Positions 1 through 7,873 are shown, counted from the first letter of the stretch. The stretch: DNA of 64,000 nucleotides from Bacillota bacterium (GCA_009711705.1 VENG01000012.1:62001-126000); one strand, 5' to 3'. Program-made: numbers and translations. The notes: generated by a model from the sequence alone, not told the origin.

Positions 1-423
1 ACCCGAGGCGTTTAAAAAACGTGGGTCCGTAGATGGCATTTGGTTTAATGGCCAAATACGAATTAAAAAATCAGTCAATTCTAATTTCCCAGAGATATTT
101 CCTATCAGAGTAAGCTCGTCCAAAAGGTTTTTTCGAGTTATATTAGTTATATCAAATATGCTATCTTCAAAGAATGTTGCTATCACCTTACCTAATTCTG
201 AGGCATCGTAATCTTTAATTAGCCTTCGAGCAAGCTGAAGTAAAAAATCTCCAGATTTAGATGCAAGTCTTTTGGATACGTACAGTCGCTTACTAGCATA
301 AGCTTCTGATTCCTCACCAGGCTCTAGCCCATATGAAATACAAACCGACGGGATATTATATGCTTTTTCTTCCTTAGCCAGCAGCTCTGAAATTTCATTC
401 CTTAAATCCTTTAGTTTACCCAT
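1..423 (-). CDS. AbiJ-like (AbiJ N-terminal-domain) probable phage-defence protein, N-terminal part
   Basis: An open frame starts at an ATG (CAT at 421-423 on the plus strand) and runs off the left edge, giving about 141 residues. The segment reading ITRKNLLDEL, then GNISGKLELTDFLIRIW, then MPSTDPRFLNA resembles, from memory, the conserved N-terminal domain of AbiJ-family abortive-infection proteins, where a similar Leu-Ser-Arg-Ile-Trp and Met-Pro-Ser-x-Asp-x-Arg-Phe run is followed by GDIWQH. The N-terminal 60 residues are charged and helical. The catalytic or effector C-terminus is outside the window, so function is inferred only. The position inside an integrated element fits a cargo defence gene. 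It could instead be an uncharacterised host-interaction protein. Confidence 0.5.
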   Translation of the reverse strand, partial: MGKLKDLRNEISELLAKEEKAYNIPSVCISYGLEPGEESEAYASKRLYVSKRLASKSGDFLLQLARRLIKDYDASELGKVIATFFEDSIFDITNITRKNLLDELTLIGNISGKLELTDFLIRIWPLNQMPSTDPRFLNASG

Positions 424-620
424 ACTATACCGCCTTATTAAATGGTTAGTGAGGAGTAAATTGTTGCCTACTTATAGAAAAATTTTTGTTAATGACACCT
501 ATATCTAACTTTCAATCAATAGTTTAAGAATCCTTCATGATTCAAGAATCATCGCATGTTTTTTTGTTTGAACTATTAAGTCGTTCCTTTATAAATGTAT
601 GATTAGGTCGCCGGGCATAA
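424..620. promoter_or_regulatory. Promoter region with short palindromes upstream of the AbiJ-like gene
   Basis: This AT-rich gap separates two minus-strand genes. It contains a perfect 14-base inverted repeat (TGATTCAAGAATCA, near 540-553) and, just before it, GAATC-cttcat-GATTC. These could be an operator or the 5' leader of the AbiJ-like gene. No small gene was recognised. Confidence 0.3.
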
Positions 621-1223
621 CTACCGTGCACGCTCCATTAAAAGCTGCCGTATCAACTCATTTTGTTGCTGCATGGTCTCATGTTGAAATTTAATTGTAT
701 TATTGATAGTCTCCCTTAGATTCTCCCCAATATCAAAAACGTTCGCACCATCTCTTACGGTATTGGTTGCCCTATCATCGACAATGGCTGTTTTCACTGG
801 AACCTCTACATCCGCGACCTCTTTTCCATTCACCAACTGCAATCTCAATTCCCTGGCCACCTCGCTTTCCGATAACATCATTCCAAGCCTGAGAACTGCT
901 TCGCGTTTGAGTACGGTTAGGCTATTGATTTTATGGAACGCTTTCTTGTTACCTCCGGAGCGTTGGGCCTCTTTAAATCGTTTAAGAGCCTCGCCTTCTA
1001 GGATTTCTAACCCGGCAGCTGATAGCTCGTCTTTATTCTCATTAATTATCCGATTGACCGTAGGTTTCGATACCTCGTAATACTCCGCCAACTGATTGAT
1101 TGTAACGACATCTCCTTTTAGTGCTGGTAACTCTTTGACTGCGTCCAGAGCTTCCGCCATGTCGCTATATCGCTCACGCAGCGAACGGTCCTCAATAAGA
1201 GCGTCAGCATTTACTGTCGTCAT
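621..1223 (-). CDS. Phage-type HTH DNA-binding protein, related to the BRO antirepressor C-terminal region
   Basis: The 200-residue product has a recognisable helix-turn-helix around residues 40-65 (VVTINQLAEYYEVSKPTVNRII), then a conserved block (LTVLKREAVLRLGMMLSESEVARELR), and a glutamine-rich helical C-terminus. The same arrangement appears in the decayed gene at 2054-2759, so the two are paralogues: this one lacks the BRO-N domain, the other has it. Proteins of this shape are common in phages and integrated elements of Firmicutes, where they act as regulators or antirepressors. Specific targets cannot be told from sequence. The start ATG (CAT at 1221-1223) lacks a strong Shine-Dalgarno. 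Confidence 0.6.
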   Translation of the reverse strand: MTTVNADALIEDRSLRERYSDMAEALDAVKELPALKGDVVTINQLAEYYEVSKPTVNRIINENKDELSAAGLEILEGEALKRFKEAQRSGGNKKAFHKINSLTVLKREAVLRLGMMLSESEVARELRLQLVNGKEVADVEVPVKTAIVDDRATNTVRDGANVFDIGENLRETINNTIKFQHETMQQQNELIRQLLMERAR

Positions 1224-1311
1224 ACTATCGCGTTACCCTCCCCGGTGGGTTATGATATATCCTTTAGTATTCGACAAGGGAACGTGGTTTATGTACGGGT
1301 ATCGCGGTTTT

Positions 1312-1773
1312 TTATTCGTCTTTATCCCTGAGACTCTCCAGGTTCAAAACGTCATAAAGTCCTTCCCTGAGAACCTTTGAGAAGTTTATCTTTTTTTCTT
1401 CCGCTAATTCCTTAAGCCACTTTGGAATCGTGACGTTAATCCTGGCATACTCGGTTTTGCGGTTCCGATATACGGGAAGAACTACGTCGACCAGGGCCAA
1501 CGTCACGGACCCGCCTTCTTTCGGTCTCTTGTCGTACTCCAAACGGTCAATAGGAGTTGGCTCCGGGATGTTGTGGCCGTCCTCAATCATTCCCTCCAGG
1601 TGTAACGCGAGACCCTCTTTCGATGCCTCCAGAACTTCCTCAAAACTCGCTCCAGGACCAGGACCGGTAACAAGACCCGGAAGGTCCGGGAACGTAACGC
1701 TGGTCTGCTGCTGGCCGTCCTCGTCGGTCCAGAAATGGATAACGGCGGGATAGACGAAATAATTTTTACTCAT
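1312..1773 (-). CDS. HicB-family antitoxin-like protein (orphan)
   Basis: The 153-residue product has an N-terminal HicB-type fold (YPAVIHFW, then SVTFPDLPGLVTGPGPGASFEEVLEASKEGLALHLEG), the RNase-H-like domain typical of HicB. A C-terminal ribbon-helix-helix follows (YARINVTIPKWLKELAEEKKINFSKVLREGL) that would bind DNA. HicB normally neutralises the mRNA interferase HicA encoded next to it. No HicA-like small ORF lies on either side (1224-1311 or 1774-2050), so this is an orphan antitoxin or a HicB-derived regulator. The ATG at 1771-1773 is preceded on the minus strand by AGGTGA. Confidence 0.75.
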   Translation of the reverse strand: MSKNYFVYPAVIHFWTDEDGQQQTSVTFPDLPGLVTGPGPGASFEEVLEASKEGLALHLEGMIEDGHNIPEPTPIDRLEYDKRPKEGGSVTLALVDVVLPVYRNRKTEYARINVTIPKWLKELAEEKKINFSKVLREGLYDVLNLESLRDKDE

Positions 1774-2053
1774 TCAATTCACCTCACCACTATTATAATA
1801 CGCATTGACAGTACGCACAAGACAGTGTCCGCAGGGTCCTACAAGACCAGGGCTTAAAGCCAGTAAACAGGGGTCAGTTCTGTGTTAAAAAACAGTAAAT
1901 CGATTGAGACGCACAGAAGGGGCCTGCTTGTCCTAGTTAGTTAATTACAGAAGCAAACACACTGGGAGGGTGATTAGAACAGCTCACAATCAATCCTGTG
2001 AAGCCTCGGGTGGTTGCGGGCTGTATTATATTCGTGGTATAATATTTGTTTAG
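1774..2053. other. Non-coding stretch between hicB-like gene and BRO relic
   Basis: I see no supportable gene here. It holds the promoter side of the hicB-like gene (minus strand, TATAATA-like run near 1790-1800) and, toward 2020-2050, an AT-rich run with TATAATATT that may have been the promoter of the BRO gene on the plus strand. Confidence 0.3.
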
Positions 2054-2759
2054 GCTTTTAATCCGTGTGACGGGAGAGGGGAAGGCCAGCAACTAAGGAC
2101 GGTATCAATCGAGGGCGAGCCGTGGTTCGCGGCGAGGGATGTTTGCGACGTACTGGAAATCCAACAGGTCGTAAGGGCTGTCGAACGACTCGACGAGGAC
2201 GAAAAGGGTATGAGTTTAATTCACACCCTTGGAGGAAACCAGGAAACGACAATCGTAAACGAACCGGGCCTTTATCGTTTAATAATGGGAAGTCGCAAAC
2301 CGGAGGCCAGAGAATTTAAACGCTGGGTCGTCCATGAGGTCCGCCAAAGACTGCAAACGGGCTTTACGGGACCAGCACGTTACCAGGACCGACGTTCTGG
2401 AGAAAGTTAAGGGGCTGGCGATGTTACCGGATGATGTCCACGTTACGGTCGATATAGCTGCGGAGTATTACGGAGTCCAAAAACAAACAATAAAAAACCT
2501 TATCTTTGACCATATGGCTGAGATGGTTTTCGACGGGATGCAGGTTCTAAGAGGTGCGGATTTAAAGGAATTCAAAGCTCGGTTTCTTGAAGAAACGAAC
2601 CTCGAAAATAAATATAAATTCGCTCCTTCGCTGACCCTGCTTCCTCGCCAAGCGGTCCTCAGAATCGGGATGCTGTTCCGGGACAGCGAGGTCGCCAGGA
2701 GGGGGCTTCCGTTAGGAAACCTCACGGCAACAGAGGCTTCTATCCGATTCGAAAGGTAA
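2054..2759 (+). pseudogene. Decayed BRO-N domain antirepressor (frameshifted, start lost)
   Basis: Frame 2 from about 2096 reads LRTVSIEGEPWFAARDVCDVLEI and ends in EPGLYRLIMGSRKPEAREF KRWVVHEV, a clear BRO-N (phage antirepressor, PF02498) domain. No ATG, GTG or TTG precedes it in frame after the TAG at 2051. After HEV the expected text continues first in frame 1 (PPKTANGLYG from 2341) and then in frame 0 (DQHVTRTDVLEKVKG onward from 2370), so two single-base shifts have split the gene. The 2334-2759 part carries the same HTH and LTLLPRQAVLRIGMLFRDSEVAR block as the intact gene at 621-1223, then loses homology at EVAR. I conclude it is a pseudogene; a sequencing error could explain the shifts but not the missing start. 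Confidence 0.7.
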
Positions 2760-2952
2760 CTTTAAACCTCGTCTTTTCCTCCGGTTCGAATCGGAATCCT
2801 TTATCTCCGGGATACGGCTTGCGGTGGTCGTGGGTTCCGTCGATGATGTCCTCCGGGATTCCGTCGGGGAACGCTTTGCAGGACAAATTGTATTCGTCGT
2901 TCTCGTTGTAGTGCTTACATCTCAGACAGTCCGGGGCTGGTCCGTAAGTCAT
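2740..2952 (-). CDS. Small cysteine-containing conserved hypothetical protein
   Basis: The 70-residue product begins MTYGPAPDCLRCKHYN and contains three cysteines in C-x2-C and a later single C, followed by a Gly-Ile-Pro, Asp-His-Arg, Pro-Tyr-Pro-Gly-Asp and Phe-Arg-Phe-Glu-Pro series. I recall this pattern from short conserved proteins of phages and mobile elements; its role is unknown and metal binding is only a guess. A strong Shine-Dalgarno (AGGAGGT) precedes the ATG on the minus strand. It overlaps the tail of the BRO pseudogene on the opposite strand by 20 bases. Confidence 0.6.
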   Translation of the reverse strand: MTYGPAPDCLRCKHYNENDEYNLSCKAFPDGIPEDIIDGTHDHRKPYPGDKGFRFEPEEKTRFKVTFRIG

Positions 2953-3058
2953 CGGTTATTACCTCCTATTGTTTTCCAACGAGTTATAAAAAGTTGTGTG
3001 TATATTTTACACCCTTTCCCTCCAGTTAGGATACCCCGGCCCCCGTGTATAGGGGGTC

Positions 3059-3931
3059 CTATTTCCAGCTTAACTGCTCGACAGCTCTAGCGAGGTCGTC
3101 CTGGCTGGGCATGGTATACCTCGTAACCATCGCTAAATTCGGAGTTCCGTCCTTTTTCGTGTGACCAGCGAGCCGTGCAATAACATCGAGGGGAACATTA
3201 CGGACAGCCAGCTCGTGACAAAAGCTGTGGCGTAGAATGTGGGGTGTAACTTCGATACCAGTTAATAGACTGTATTTAGCGAGAATAAACTGGACCGCTC
3301 GCGGAGTCATCTTAGGGGACCGCTGGGTAATAAAGACGTAATGGCTGTCGCTCTGTCGCTCCGAGAGGTAATCCTGGAGGACTTTCCGTGCGTCGAGGTT
3401 AAGCGGTATCACACGATATTTCCCGCCTTTACCGTTCTGGACGATAAGTTGTCCTTTACGTTCCCCTAATTGGACATCGCGTAATCGGAGGTCGCAAAGT
3501 TCCTGTACCCTTATTCCGGTATGTAACAGCACGGTTATTATCGCCAGTTCCCGAGCATTACCGTGTTTACGAACTGCACGGACGAGAGTGTTCTGCTCGT
3601 TACGTGACAACCATTTCGGAGCTGTCTGCTGGACGGTGACAGGGTCCACGTTATCGCATGGGTTATCGGGAATAACACCCTGGTTAACTAACCAGCGATA
3701 ATATACGGATAAATGAACCAAGTTAAGCGACACGGTCCGGGGTTTATAATGCTGCGACGCCCATCGCTTAAAGTTCGCTACGTCTAACTGCGTAACCTCT
3801 TGCCCATCCGTTAATTCTCCCGTCTCTGATTGTATCCACCGGTAAAAACGGTTCCAATCGGACCGGTACTGTCTGAGAGTAAGTTCACTTTTCCCCTGCT
3901 GCCTGAGACTTTCAATAAACTGCTCGAACAT
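3059..3931 (-). CDS. Tyrosine recombinase (XerC/XerD type)
   Basis: The 290-residue protein has an N-terminal SAM-like core-binding domain (residues 1-85) and a C-terminal catalytic domain with the family signature: Arg in HTGIRVQELCDL, Lys in KGGKYRVIPL, His-x-x-Arg in PHILRHSFCHEL, the last His in ARLAGHTKK and nucleophile Tyr in VTRYTMP. ATG at 3931 is preferred over the in-frame GTG at 3940 because AAGGAGG lies about 10 bases before it. It is the second tyrosine recombinase of the element. It may resolve dimers, invert a segment or belong to a nested element; it is not the copy adjacent to the tRNA. Confidence 0.9.
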   Translation of the reverse strand: MFEQFIESLRQQGKSELTLRQYRSDWNRFYRWIQSETGELTDGQEVTQLDVANFKRWASQHYKPRTVSLNLVHLSVYYRWLVNQGVIPDNPCDNVDPVTVQQTAPKWLSRNEQNTLVRAVRKHGNARELAIITVLLHTGIRVQELCDLRLRDVQLGERKGQLIVQNGKGGKYRVIPLNLDARKVLQDYLSERQSDSHYVFITQRSPKMTPRAVQFILAKYSLLTGIEVTPHILRHSFCHELAVRNVPLDVIARLAGHTKKDGTPNLAMVTRYTMPSQDDLARAVEQLSWK

Positions 3932-3940
3932 TATGCCCAC

Positions 3941-4380
3941 GACCTCCTTACATATACGACGAGATTTTTCCCGATTACTCGTGCCTATTCCCTGGGTTTA
4001 TGGCTATATTATACCATAATTTCATCGTATATTGCGATGAAGTACGATAAGGGGAGGGGCTTTAACAGGACCATAAACAGCAGTCCAGAGGTTGTTTCCC
4101 TACTTTGGGCGACGGGGTTCCGAATCGATACAATATCAAATGAGAGGCAGCGGTCCCGTAGTTATGTCAGCCGAACCCCCCCGAAATCCTGGAGAGGGGA
4201 CGCGGTCGGTGTCTGTCGCGGGTGTTTAAACTTTTCCGTGTTAACGGCGAAAGCCAGTTAGTTAGTGTCCCTCAACGATTCCCAGAATCGCCAGCATAAC
4301 CCGTAACAAAATAAAGACCTCCGGGCTGCTGTCGCAAGTGACAGTTATTAGGCTGGGAGAGGACACACTAAGCCTGTTTT
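3941..4380. other. Gene-free stretch with inverted repeats
   Basis: No convincing gene is visible. It contains TTCATCG-tatattg-CGATGAA near 4020-4041, a likely operator or hairpin upstream of the recombinase, and a small hairpin CTGTCGCAAGTGACAG near 4328-4343. The motif GTGACAGTTATT directly after it recurs at 5685-5696 in the next gap, on the other side of the sigma-like gene. Confidence 0.35.
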
Positions 4381-5505
4381 TTAGAAAACTGAAGTGGGGT
4401 CAAAATTGGGGTCATCATTGAGTGGAATGTTCATTTTTTTAAGTCTTCTCCGTCTCCGTCTCTCAGCTTCTTTCTCCGGGTCGTACTTTCGCTTTTTCCG
4501 TTTCTTTTTCTTAAGGGGCGAGGCAGCCTTAGCCTTTTCCTCGGCTAGACTAATCGTTTTTTGCTGTTCCTCTTGCTCCCTGTCCCATGAATCATCGTTT
4601 TCCGGGTTTTCCTCAGATTGGGCTGCAAACAAATGCTGAACCCTTTGCTCATTTTCATAATCATCTTCGACCTGAGCAAGGGTCCGTTTTTTGTAATTAT
4701 ATTGCCAACTTGATTGAGTCAAGGCGTCAGAACTTAAGGCATCCTCACGAAAAGTTTCTAGTTTCTTTTTGATACTGAACCTAGCCCTGCGAACTTGCTC
4801 CCTATGATTGAACCCCATAAGCTCTGCAAGTTCAGAATTACTGGCATCAGGGTTTTCGTACAGGATTGCAAGCAGTTTCCTTTCTTTCGCTGTTAGGGAA
4901 GGTTCTTCAATCATTTGGTCAATTAATAGCTTATCCGTAACCTGTTTCTCGGGATTGAAATCGCTTGGGTATTTATCCTCAAACCCATCGGGAAAACGGC
5001 TAGCCTCTCGCTCAAAGTACCCTTGTTTTGTTCCAAGATTCATTCTAATGAAATCATACCCACGGCCATACAGCTTTTTATCGACTTGTTCATAAAGGTA
5101 AAACTTTGAATTGCAGCTATAAAACTCAATAACTTTCTGAGTTTCTTCCCAAAAATAACTTTCAAAATCTTCTTTTGTAAACCACCACTTTGACCAATTA
5201 ATCCAGTAGTGCTTGGCCCACTTCCTCACACACCACTCAAACCGCCTTAGGAGCTTGTTCATATTGTCCTCGGTTTCCTCGTCGTTCCAAACATCATAAG
5301 CCTTTTCAATAGAGAGAATTAAATTCACCTTGCCGGGAGAGTACACACTTTTAATACGACGGAGCCTGTCATCCTCCTGTTCGCGTGCCTCCTCTCGCTG
5401 AAGTGCAAAGTATTGGTCTATCCCTACGGCCTTAATATACTCTCCTTTATTTTCTTCCCTATCTATGATTATTGAACCGTCTTTCTTGGGAACCCATGCT
5501 TTCAC
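4381..5505 (-). CDS. Sigma-70-like factor or sigma region-4 HTH protein of the mobile element
   Basis: The 374-residue product has a helical central part (NKLLRRFEWCVRKWAKHYW, then FTKEDFESYFWEETQKVIEFY at about 80-130) resembling a sigma region 2 helical bundle. A clear region-4-type HTH follows at about 200-245 (SLTAKERKLLAILYENPDASNSELAELMGFNHREQVRRARFSI). The C-terminal 110 residues are very basic and acidic by turns (KKKKRKKRKYDPEKEAERRRRRR). It could direct RNA polymerase to element promoters, for instance late or transfer genes. The start is GTG (CAC at 5503-5505) behind GGGAGGG. Region 2 is weak, so a plain HTH regulator remains possible. Confidence 0.55.
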   Translation of the reverse strand: MKAWVPKKDGSIIIDREENKGEYIKAVGIDQYFALQREEAREQEDDRLRRIKSVYSPGKVNLILSIEKAYDVWNDEETEDNMNKLLRRFEWCVRKWAKHYWINWSKWWFTKEDFESYFWEETQKVIEFYSCNSKFYLYEQVDKKLYGRGYDFIRMNLGTKQGYFEREASRFPDGFEDKYPSDFNPEKQVTDKLLIDQMIEEPSLTAKERKLLAILYENPDASNSELAELMGFNHREQVRRARFSIKKKLETFREDALSSDALTQSSWQYNYKKRTLAQVEDDYENEQRVQHLFAAQSEENPENDDSWDREQEEQQKTISLAEEKAKAASPLKKKKRKKRKYDPEKEAERRRRRRLKKMNIPLNDDPNFDPTSVF

Positions 5506-5812
5506 CTAGAAATTCCCTCCCAAAATAATTAAAAAATATCTTAAATACTGTGTCATTCATTCGAAATTAGTGGTACTAGATAACGTAAGGTCGGGTTTGG
5601 TATATATACACACGATATAACGGTACTCGCTTTAACTGAATACTGACTTTATACGATATAGGACCAGGAAGTAACTCCGGTCCTGGTGACAGTTATTCGC
5701 CTGCATACTGCACCACTATAATACCGCCCCTCGCTCCAGTACAGTACAGGTAAACTATGGGGTTAATTTTTAATGTGGGGCCGGTCGTAAATGTCCACTG
5801 CACAATTTCAAT
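5506..5812. other. Gene-free stretch upstream of the sigma-like gene
   Basis: No supportable gene. It contains alternating AT runs (GGTATATATACACACGATATA near 5599-5619), a likely promoter zone for the minus-strand sigma-like gene, a hairpin GGACCAGG-aagtaact-CCGGTCC near 5661-5683, and a second copy of the GTGACAGTTATT motif found at 4338-4349. Confidence 0.3.
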
Positions 5813-5848
5813 AGAAAAAAAAGGACGCCCGCACAGAGCCAGCGTCCA
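5813..5848 (-). terminator. Intrinsic terminator of the 5859-7419 operon
   Basis: On the minus strand, directly downstream of the 60-residue gene, GGACGC-tggctctgtgcgg-GCGTCC forms a stem followed by eight or more T residues. It closes the XRE, TerS-like, coiled-coil, small-protein operon. Confidence 0.8.
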
Positions 5849-5858
5849 GGGACGATGT

Positions 5859-6041
5859 TTACTCCTTGTTCTTATACCCCTTTCGGAGTAGGTCCAGAGG
5901 GCTTTTATCCTTGTCCTTATCGTTGTCGTAGGCCACCGGTTCATTTTTAACACCCTTACTGTCCTGCTCGGCCTGCTGCTTGTCGTGCAGTTCCTTGAAT
6001 CCTTGCATTAACAGAATGAGCGGGTTCTCATGTTTAGCCAT
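5859..6041 (-). CDS. Small protein with a duplicated PLxLLxxGYK-like motif
   Basis: The 60-residue product starts with NPLILLMQGFKELHDK and ends with SPLDLLRKGYKNKE, two copies of one short motif joined by a charged, probably disordered linker. Such repeated short motifs usually dock on a partner; the partner is unknown. The ATG follows AAGGAGG and overlaps the end of the coiled-coil gene by 8 bases, so the two are translationally coupled. It is the last gene of its operon. I do not recognise a family. Confidence 0.6.
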   Translation of the reverse strand: MAKHENPLILLMQGFKELHDKQQAEQDSKGVKNEPVAYDNDKDKDKSPLDLLRKGYKNKE

Positions 6042-6741
6042 TATGCTTGTCCTCCTTGTATTTTTTCAGCAGGTCTAGTTTCCTAAATGCCTCGCCCTCC
6101 GGGAGCAGCTCTCCGGTCTGTTCGAATAACTGGACGAAAGCTGGAAGGTGGCCGTGATATGCTCTGTTTATCTCGTATTCCGTCGGGGCAATATGGTCGT
6201 TACCGTATGTCGAGGTAAGGTTAACCTTCGGTAATCCGTAGAAACTCTCTCGAACATCGACACCGGCGATTCTAGCAGCCTCTACGTATTGGGAGTTAAT
6301 CTCTGCTGCTCTGGCCCTAGGTTCATTCAGAAACCGGATAAACAATAAATACCGGGCTTTAAACTCTCTCGCCTCGGTGGTGAGGTCCTGGCTTTCCTTC
6401 CTGGCCTCCCTGATAACCTCGTCTTTGAGCTTTTCCAATTCCGGGAGCAGTTCCCGCAGTCTTTCGTCCCGGACGTTCTGGGCGACGGTAATCCTGGCCT
6501 TAATGTTATTAAGCTCTGATTCGTCGGACTCTCGCTGGTTAACCAATTTCGTAACGGCTGCTTTACTGGCTGCTGACTTTTTGTCGAAGTCGTTCCGGAC
6601 TGCCCGTTCATACCTTGGTTGGAAGAACGCGATTCTTTCTTCAATCTCGCCTTTCTGTTCCTCCAGGTCGCGAATGATTTGATTGTAGTGGTCCCGGACC
6701 TGTTTAAATTCCGTCATTTTCTTGTCGAAGTTCAAGCTCAT
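6034..6741 (-). CDS. Coiled-coil hypothetical protein of the mobile element
   Basis: The 235-residue product is strongly heptad-patterned and charged from residue 5 to about 150 (for instance YNQIIRDLEEQKGEIEERI and ELLPELEKLKDEVIREAR), so it is a long coiled coil. A shorter globular tail contains STYGNDHIAPTEYEINRAYHGH. It overlaps the TerS-like gene by 4 bases (ATGA) upstream and the 60-residue gene by 8 bases downstream. In tailed phages a coiled-coil gene after terS could be a scaffold or packaging accessory, but nothing here proves that. Confidence 0.6.
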   Translation of the reverse strand: MSLNFDKKMTEFKQVRDHYNQIIRDLEEQKGEIEERIAFFQPRYERAVRNDFDKKSAASKAAVTKLVNQRESDESELNNIKARITVAQNVRDERLRELLPELEKLKDEVIREARKESQDLTTEAREFKARYLLFIRFLNEPRARAAEINSQYVEAARIAGVDVRESFYGLPKVNLTSTYGNDHIAPTEYEINRAYHGHLPAFVQLFEQTGELLPEGEAFRKLDLLKKYKEDKHNG

Positions 6742-7184
6742 TTGTTTTCCTCCTTTTCGTCTTTTTGTTCTCTTTCGATTAACTCCAGTTCTTGTTCGAG
6801 CTGCCGAATCTCCGCATCTATCGCCTCGTTCGATCTGTCGTCTTTCGGGGGACCGGGCCGAGCAGTGACGTCAATCTCTGACTTCATCAGCCCTAGAGTT
6901 TTTAAATACAGCTCTATCGATTTGTTGCTGCCTTGAATCGCTTTTTTCTGTAGTACCTGGAGGACCTGCGGAAGACTATCTCCCAACAGTTGAACTGCTC
7001 GTCTACGATATTCAGCCTGGAAAGCGGGGAGCTGCCTCCAGCGTTGCAGCGTCCTTTCCGATACCTCGCAAGCCTGGGCAATCTCTGAGAATTTAAGTCC
7101 TTTTAGGTCCTTGGCGAGCAGTAGCTCAATTGCCATTAATTGCGGGAGGGTCAGATCCTCCGTTTTACTCGGCATTTTTTGCAT
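6738..7184 (-). CDS. Phage terminase small subunit-like / phBC6A51-type HTH protein
   Basis: The 148-residue product has an N-terminal HTH (GLKFSEIAQACEVSERTLQRWRQLPAFQAEYRRRAVQLL), then VLQKKAIQGSNKSIELYLKTLGL, a layout seen in small terminase-like proteins and helix-turn-helix proteins of Bacillus phages. A glutamate-rich coiled coil ends it. An upstream in-frame ATG at 7244 is rejected because ATG at 7184 has AAAGGAGG ten bases before it. It overlaps the repressor gene by 20 bases and the coiled-coil gene by 4. No large terminase gene follows, so a packaging role would need a helper; it may simply be a regulator. Confidence 0.6.
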   Translation of the reverse strand: MQKMPSKTEDLTLPQLMAIELLLAKDLKGLKFSEIAQACEVSERTLQRWRQLPAFQAEYRRRAVQLLGDSLPQVLQVLQKKAIQGSNKSIELYLKTLGLMKSEIDVTARPGPPKDDRSNEAIDAEIRQLEQELELIEREQKDEKEENK

Positions 7185-7419
7185 CGTTCTTCCGTCCCTC
7201 CTTTCCAAAATGGTCCAACATCGCCAGAACCGTAAGGACCGCATCGTCCACGGCGTAAACCTTCCTGATTCTGGCCTCCAGGTCGGGCGTTATCGGTTTA
7301 ATTCCGTTCTCAATAAATGACAGTTGGGTAATGCTGATTCCGAGCCGTTCACTAAATTCTTTTTGTTTCAGTTGCTTCGAAACTCGTAACAATCTAATTA
7401 ATCCGCCTGTTAAACGCAT
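7165..7419 (-). CDS. XRE/Cro-type HTH regulator
   Basis: The 84-residue protein is essentially one Cro/C1-type HTH domain (KQKEFSERLGISITQLSFIENGIKPITPDLEARIRKVY). It starts at ATG 7419 behind AGGAGGGG and is the first gene of the four-gene minus-strand operon ended at 5813. A long structured leader lies just upstream (7466-7530). It is likely to control the element's own promoters. Confidence 0.85.
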   Translation of the reverse strand: MRLTGGLIRLLRVSKQLKQKEFSERLGISITQLSFIENGIKPITPDLEARIRKVYAVDDAVLTVLAMLDHFGKEGRKNDAKNAE

Positions 7420-7464
7420 CCTTTAACCCCTCCTATTGAAAAAAGATATTAAGTATGGGCATTA

Positions 7465-7530
7465 AAAAACACTCGCCAGGGGCGGGATGCTTATTCGGCA
7501 GCAGTCCCACGTTCCCCGTGACGAGTGCTT
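7465..7530 (-). ncRNA. Structured leader with extended nested hairpin and T-tract
   Basis: On the minus strand CACTCGTCACGGGG (7514-7527) pairs with CCCCTGGCGAGTG (7470-7482). Inside it GTGGGA pairs with TCCCGC and TGCT with AGCA, so almost the whole 58 bases fold into one interrupted helix, followed at once by TTTTTT. It lies 46 bases before the XRE gene. It may be an intrinsic terminator, an attenuator of the operon, or a small RNA. I do not recognise a riboswitch class. Confidence 0.5.
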
Positions 7531-7622
7531 TTATGAAAAGGAGGAAAAGTCCAGGACCCAGACCCTCTCTCACTTTATAAGTGGGCCGGGGCCAGTAAAT
7601 ACAAGCTGTCGGTTAAAAATAT

Positions 7623-7655
7623 AAAAAAGGACGTCAACTCCGAGAGCCGACGCCC
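7623..7655 (-). terminator. Intrinsic terminator after the integrase operon
   Basis: On the minus strand GGGCGTC pairs with GACGTCC around a 13-base loop and is followed by TTTTTT, six bases past the stop of the 70-residue gene. Confidence 0.75.
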
Positions 7656-7660
7656 TAATC

Positions 7661-7873
7661 CTAATCTAGCTTTAACCGAGGAAACTTATAATTTACCGTA
7701 TCGGTTAATATATCGTAAAATATTAAAATCTGCTGACCGCTGGAGTCCGTAAGTAATTTCCCGTGTGGCATTAAAGGGAAATCATCAATGTCGAATTTAT
7801 CAATATCAAACCTCTCCTGGATGTAATTGTTGACCATTTTAGCAGGATTGCTTTTGTTAGAGTCGATAAGCAT
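7661..7873 (-). CDS. Small hypothetical protein coupled to the integrase
   Basis: The 70-residue product is acidic (RFDIDKFDIDDFPLMPHGKL, then SGQQILIFYDILTD). Its ATG overlaps the integrase stop codon (TAATG), so it is translated from the integrase mRNA. Genes in this position sometimes encode excisionase or other directionality factors, but no HTH is visible, so that would be a guess. No family recognised. Confidence 0.55.
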   Translation of the reverse strand: MLIDSNKSNPAKMVNNYIQERFDIDKFDIDDFPLMPHGKLLTDSSGQQILIFYDILTDTVNYKFPRLKLD

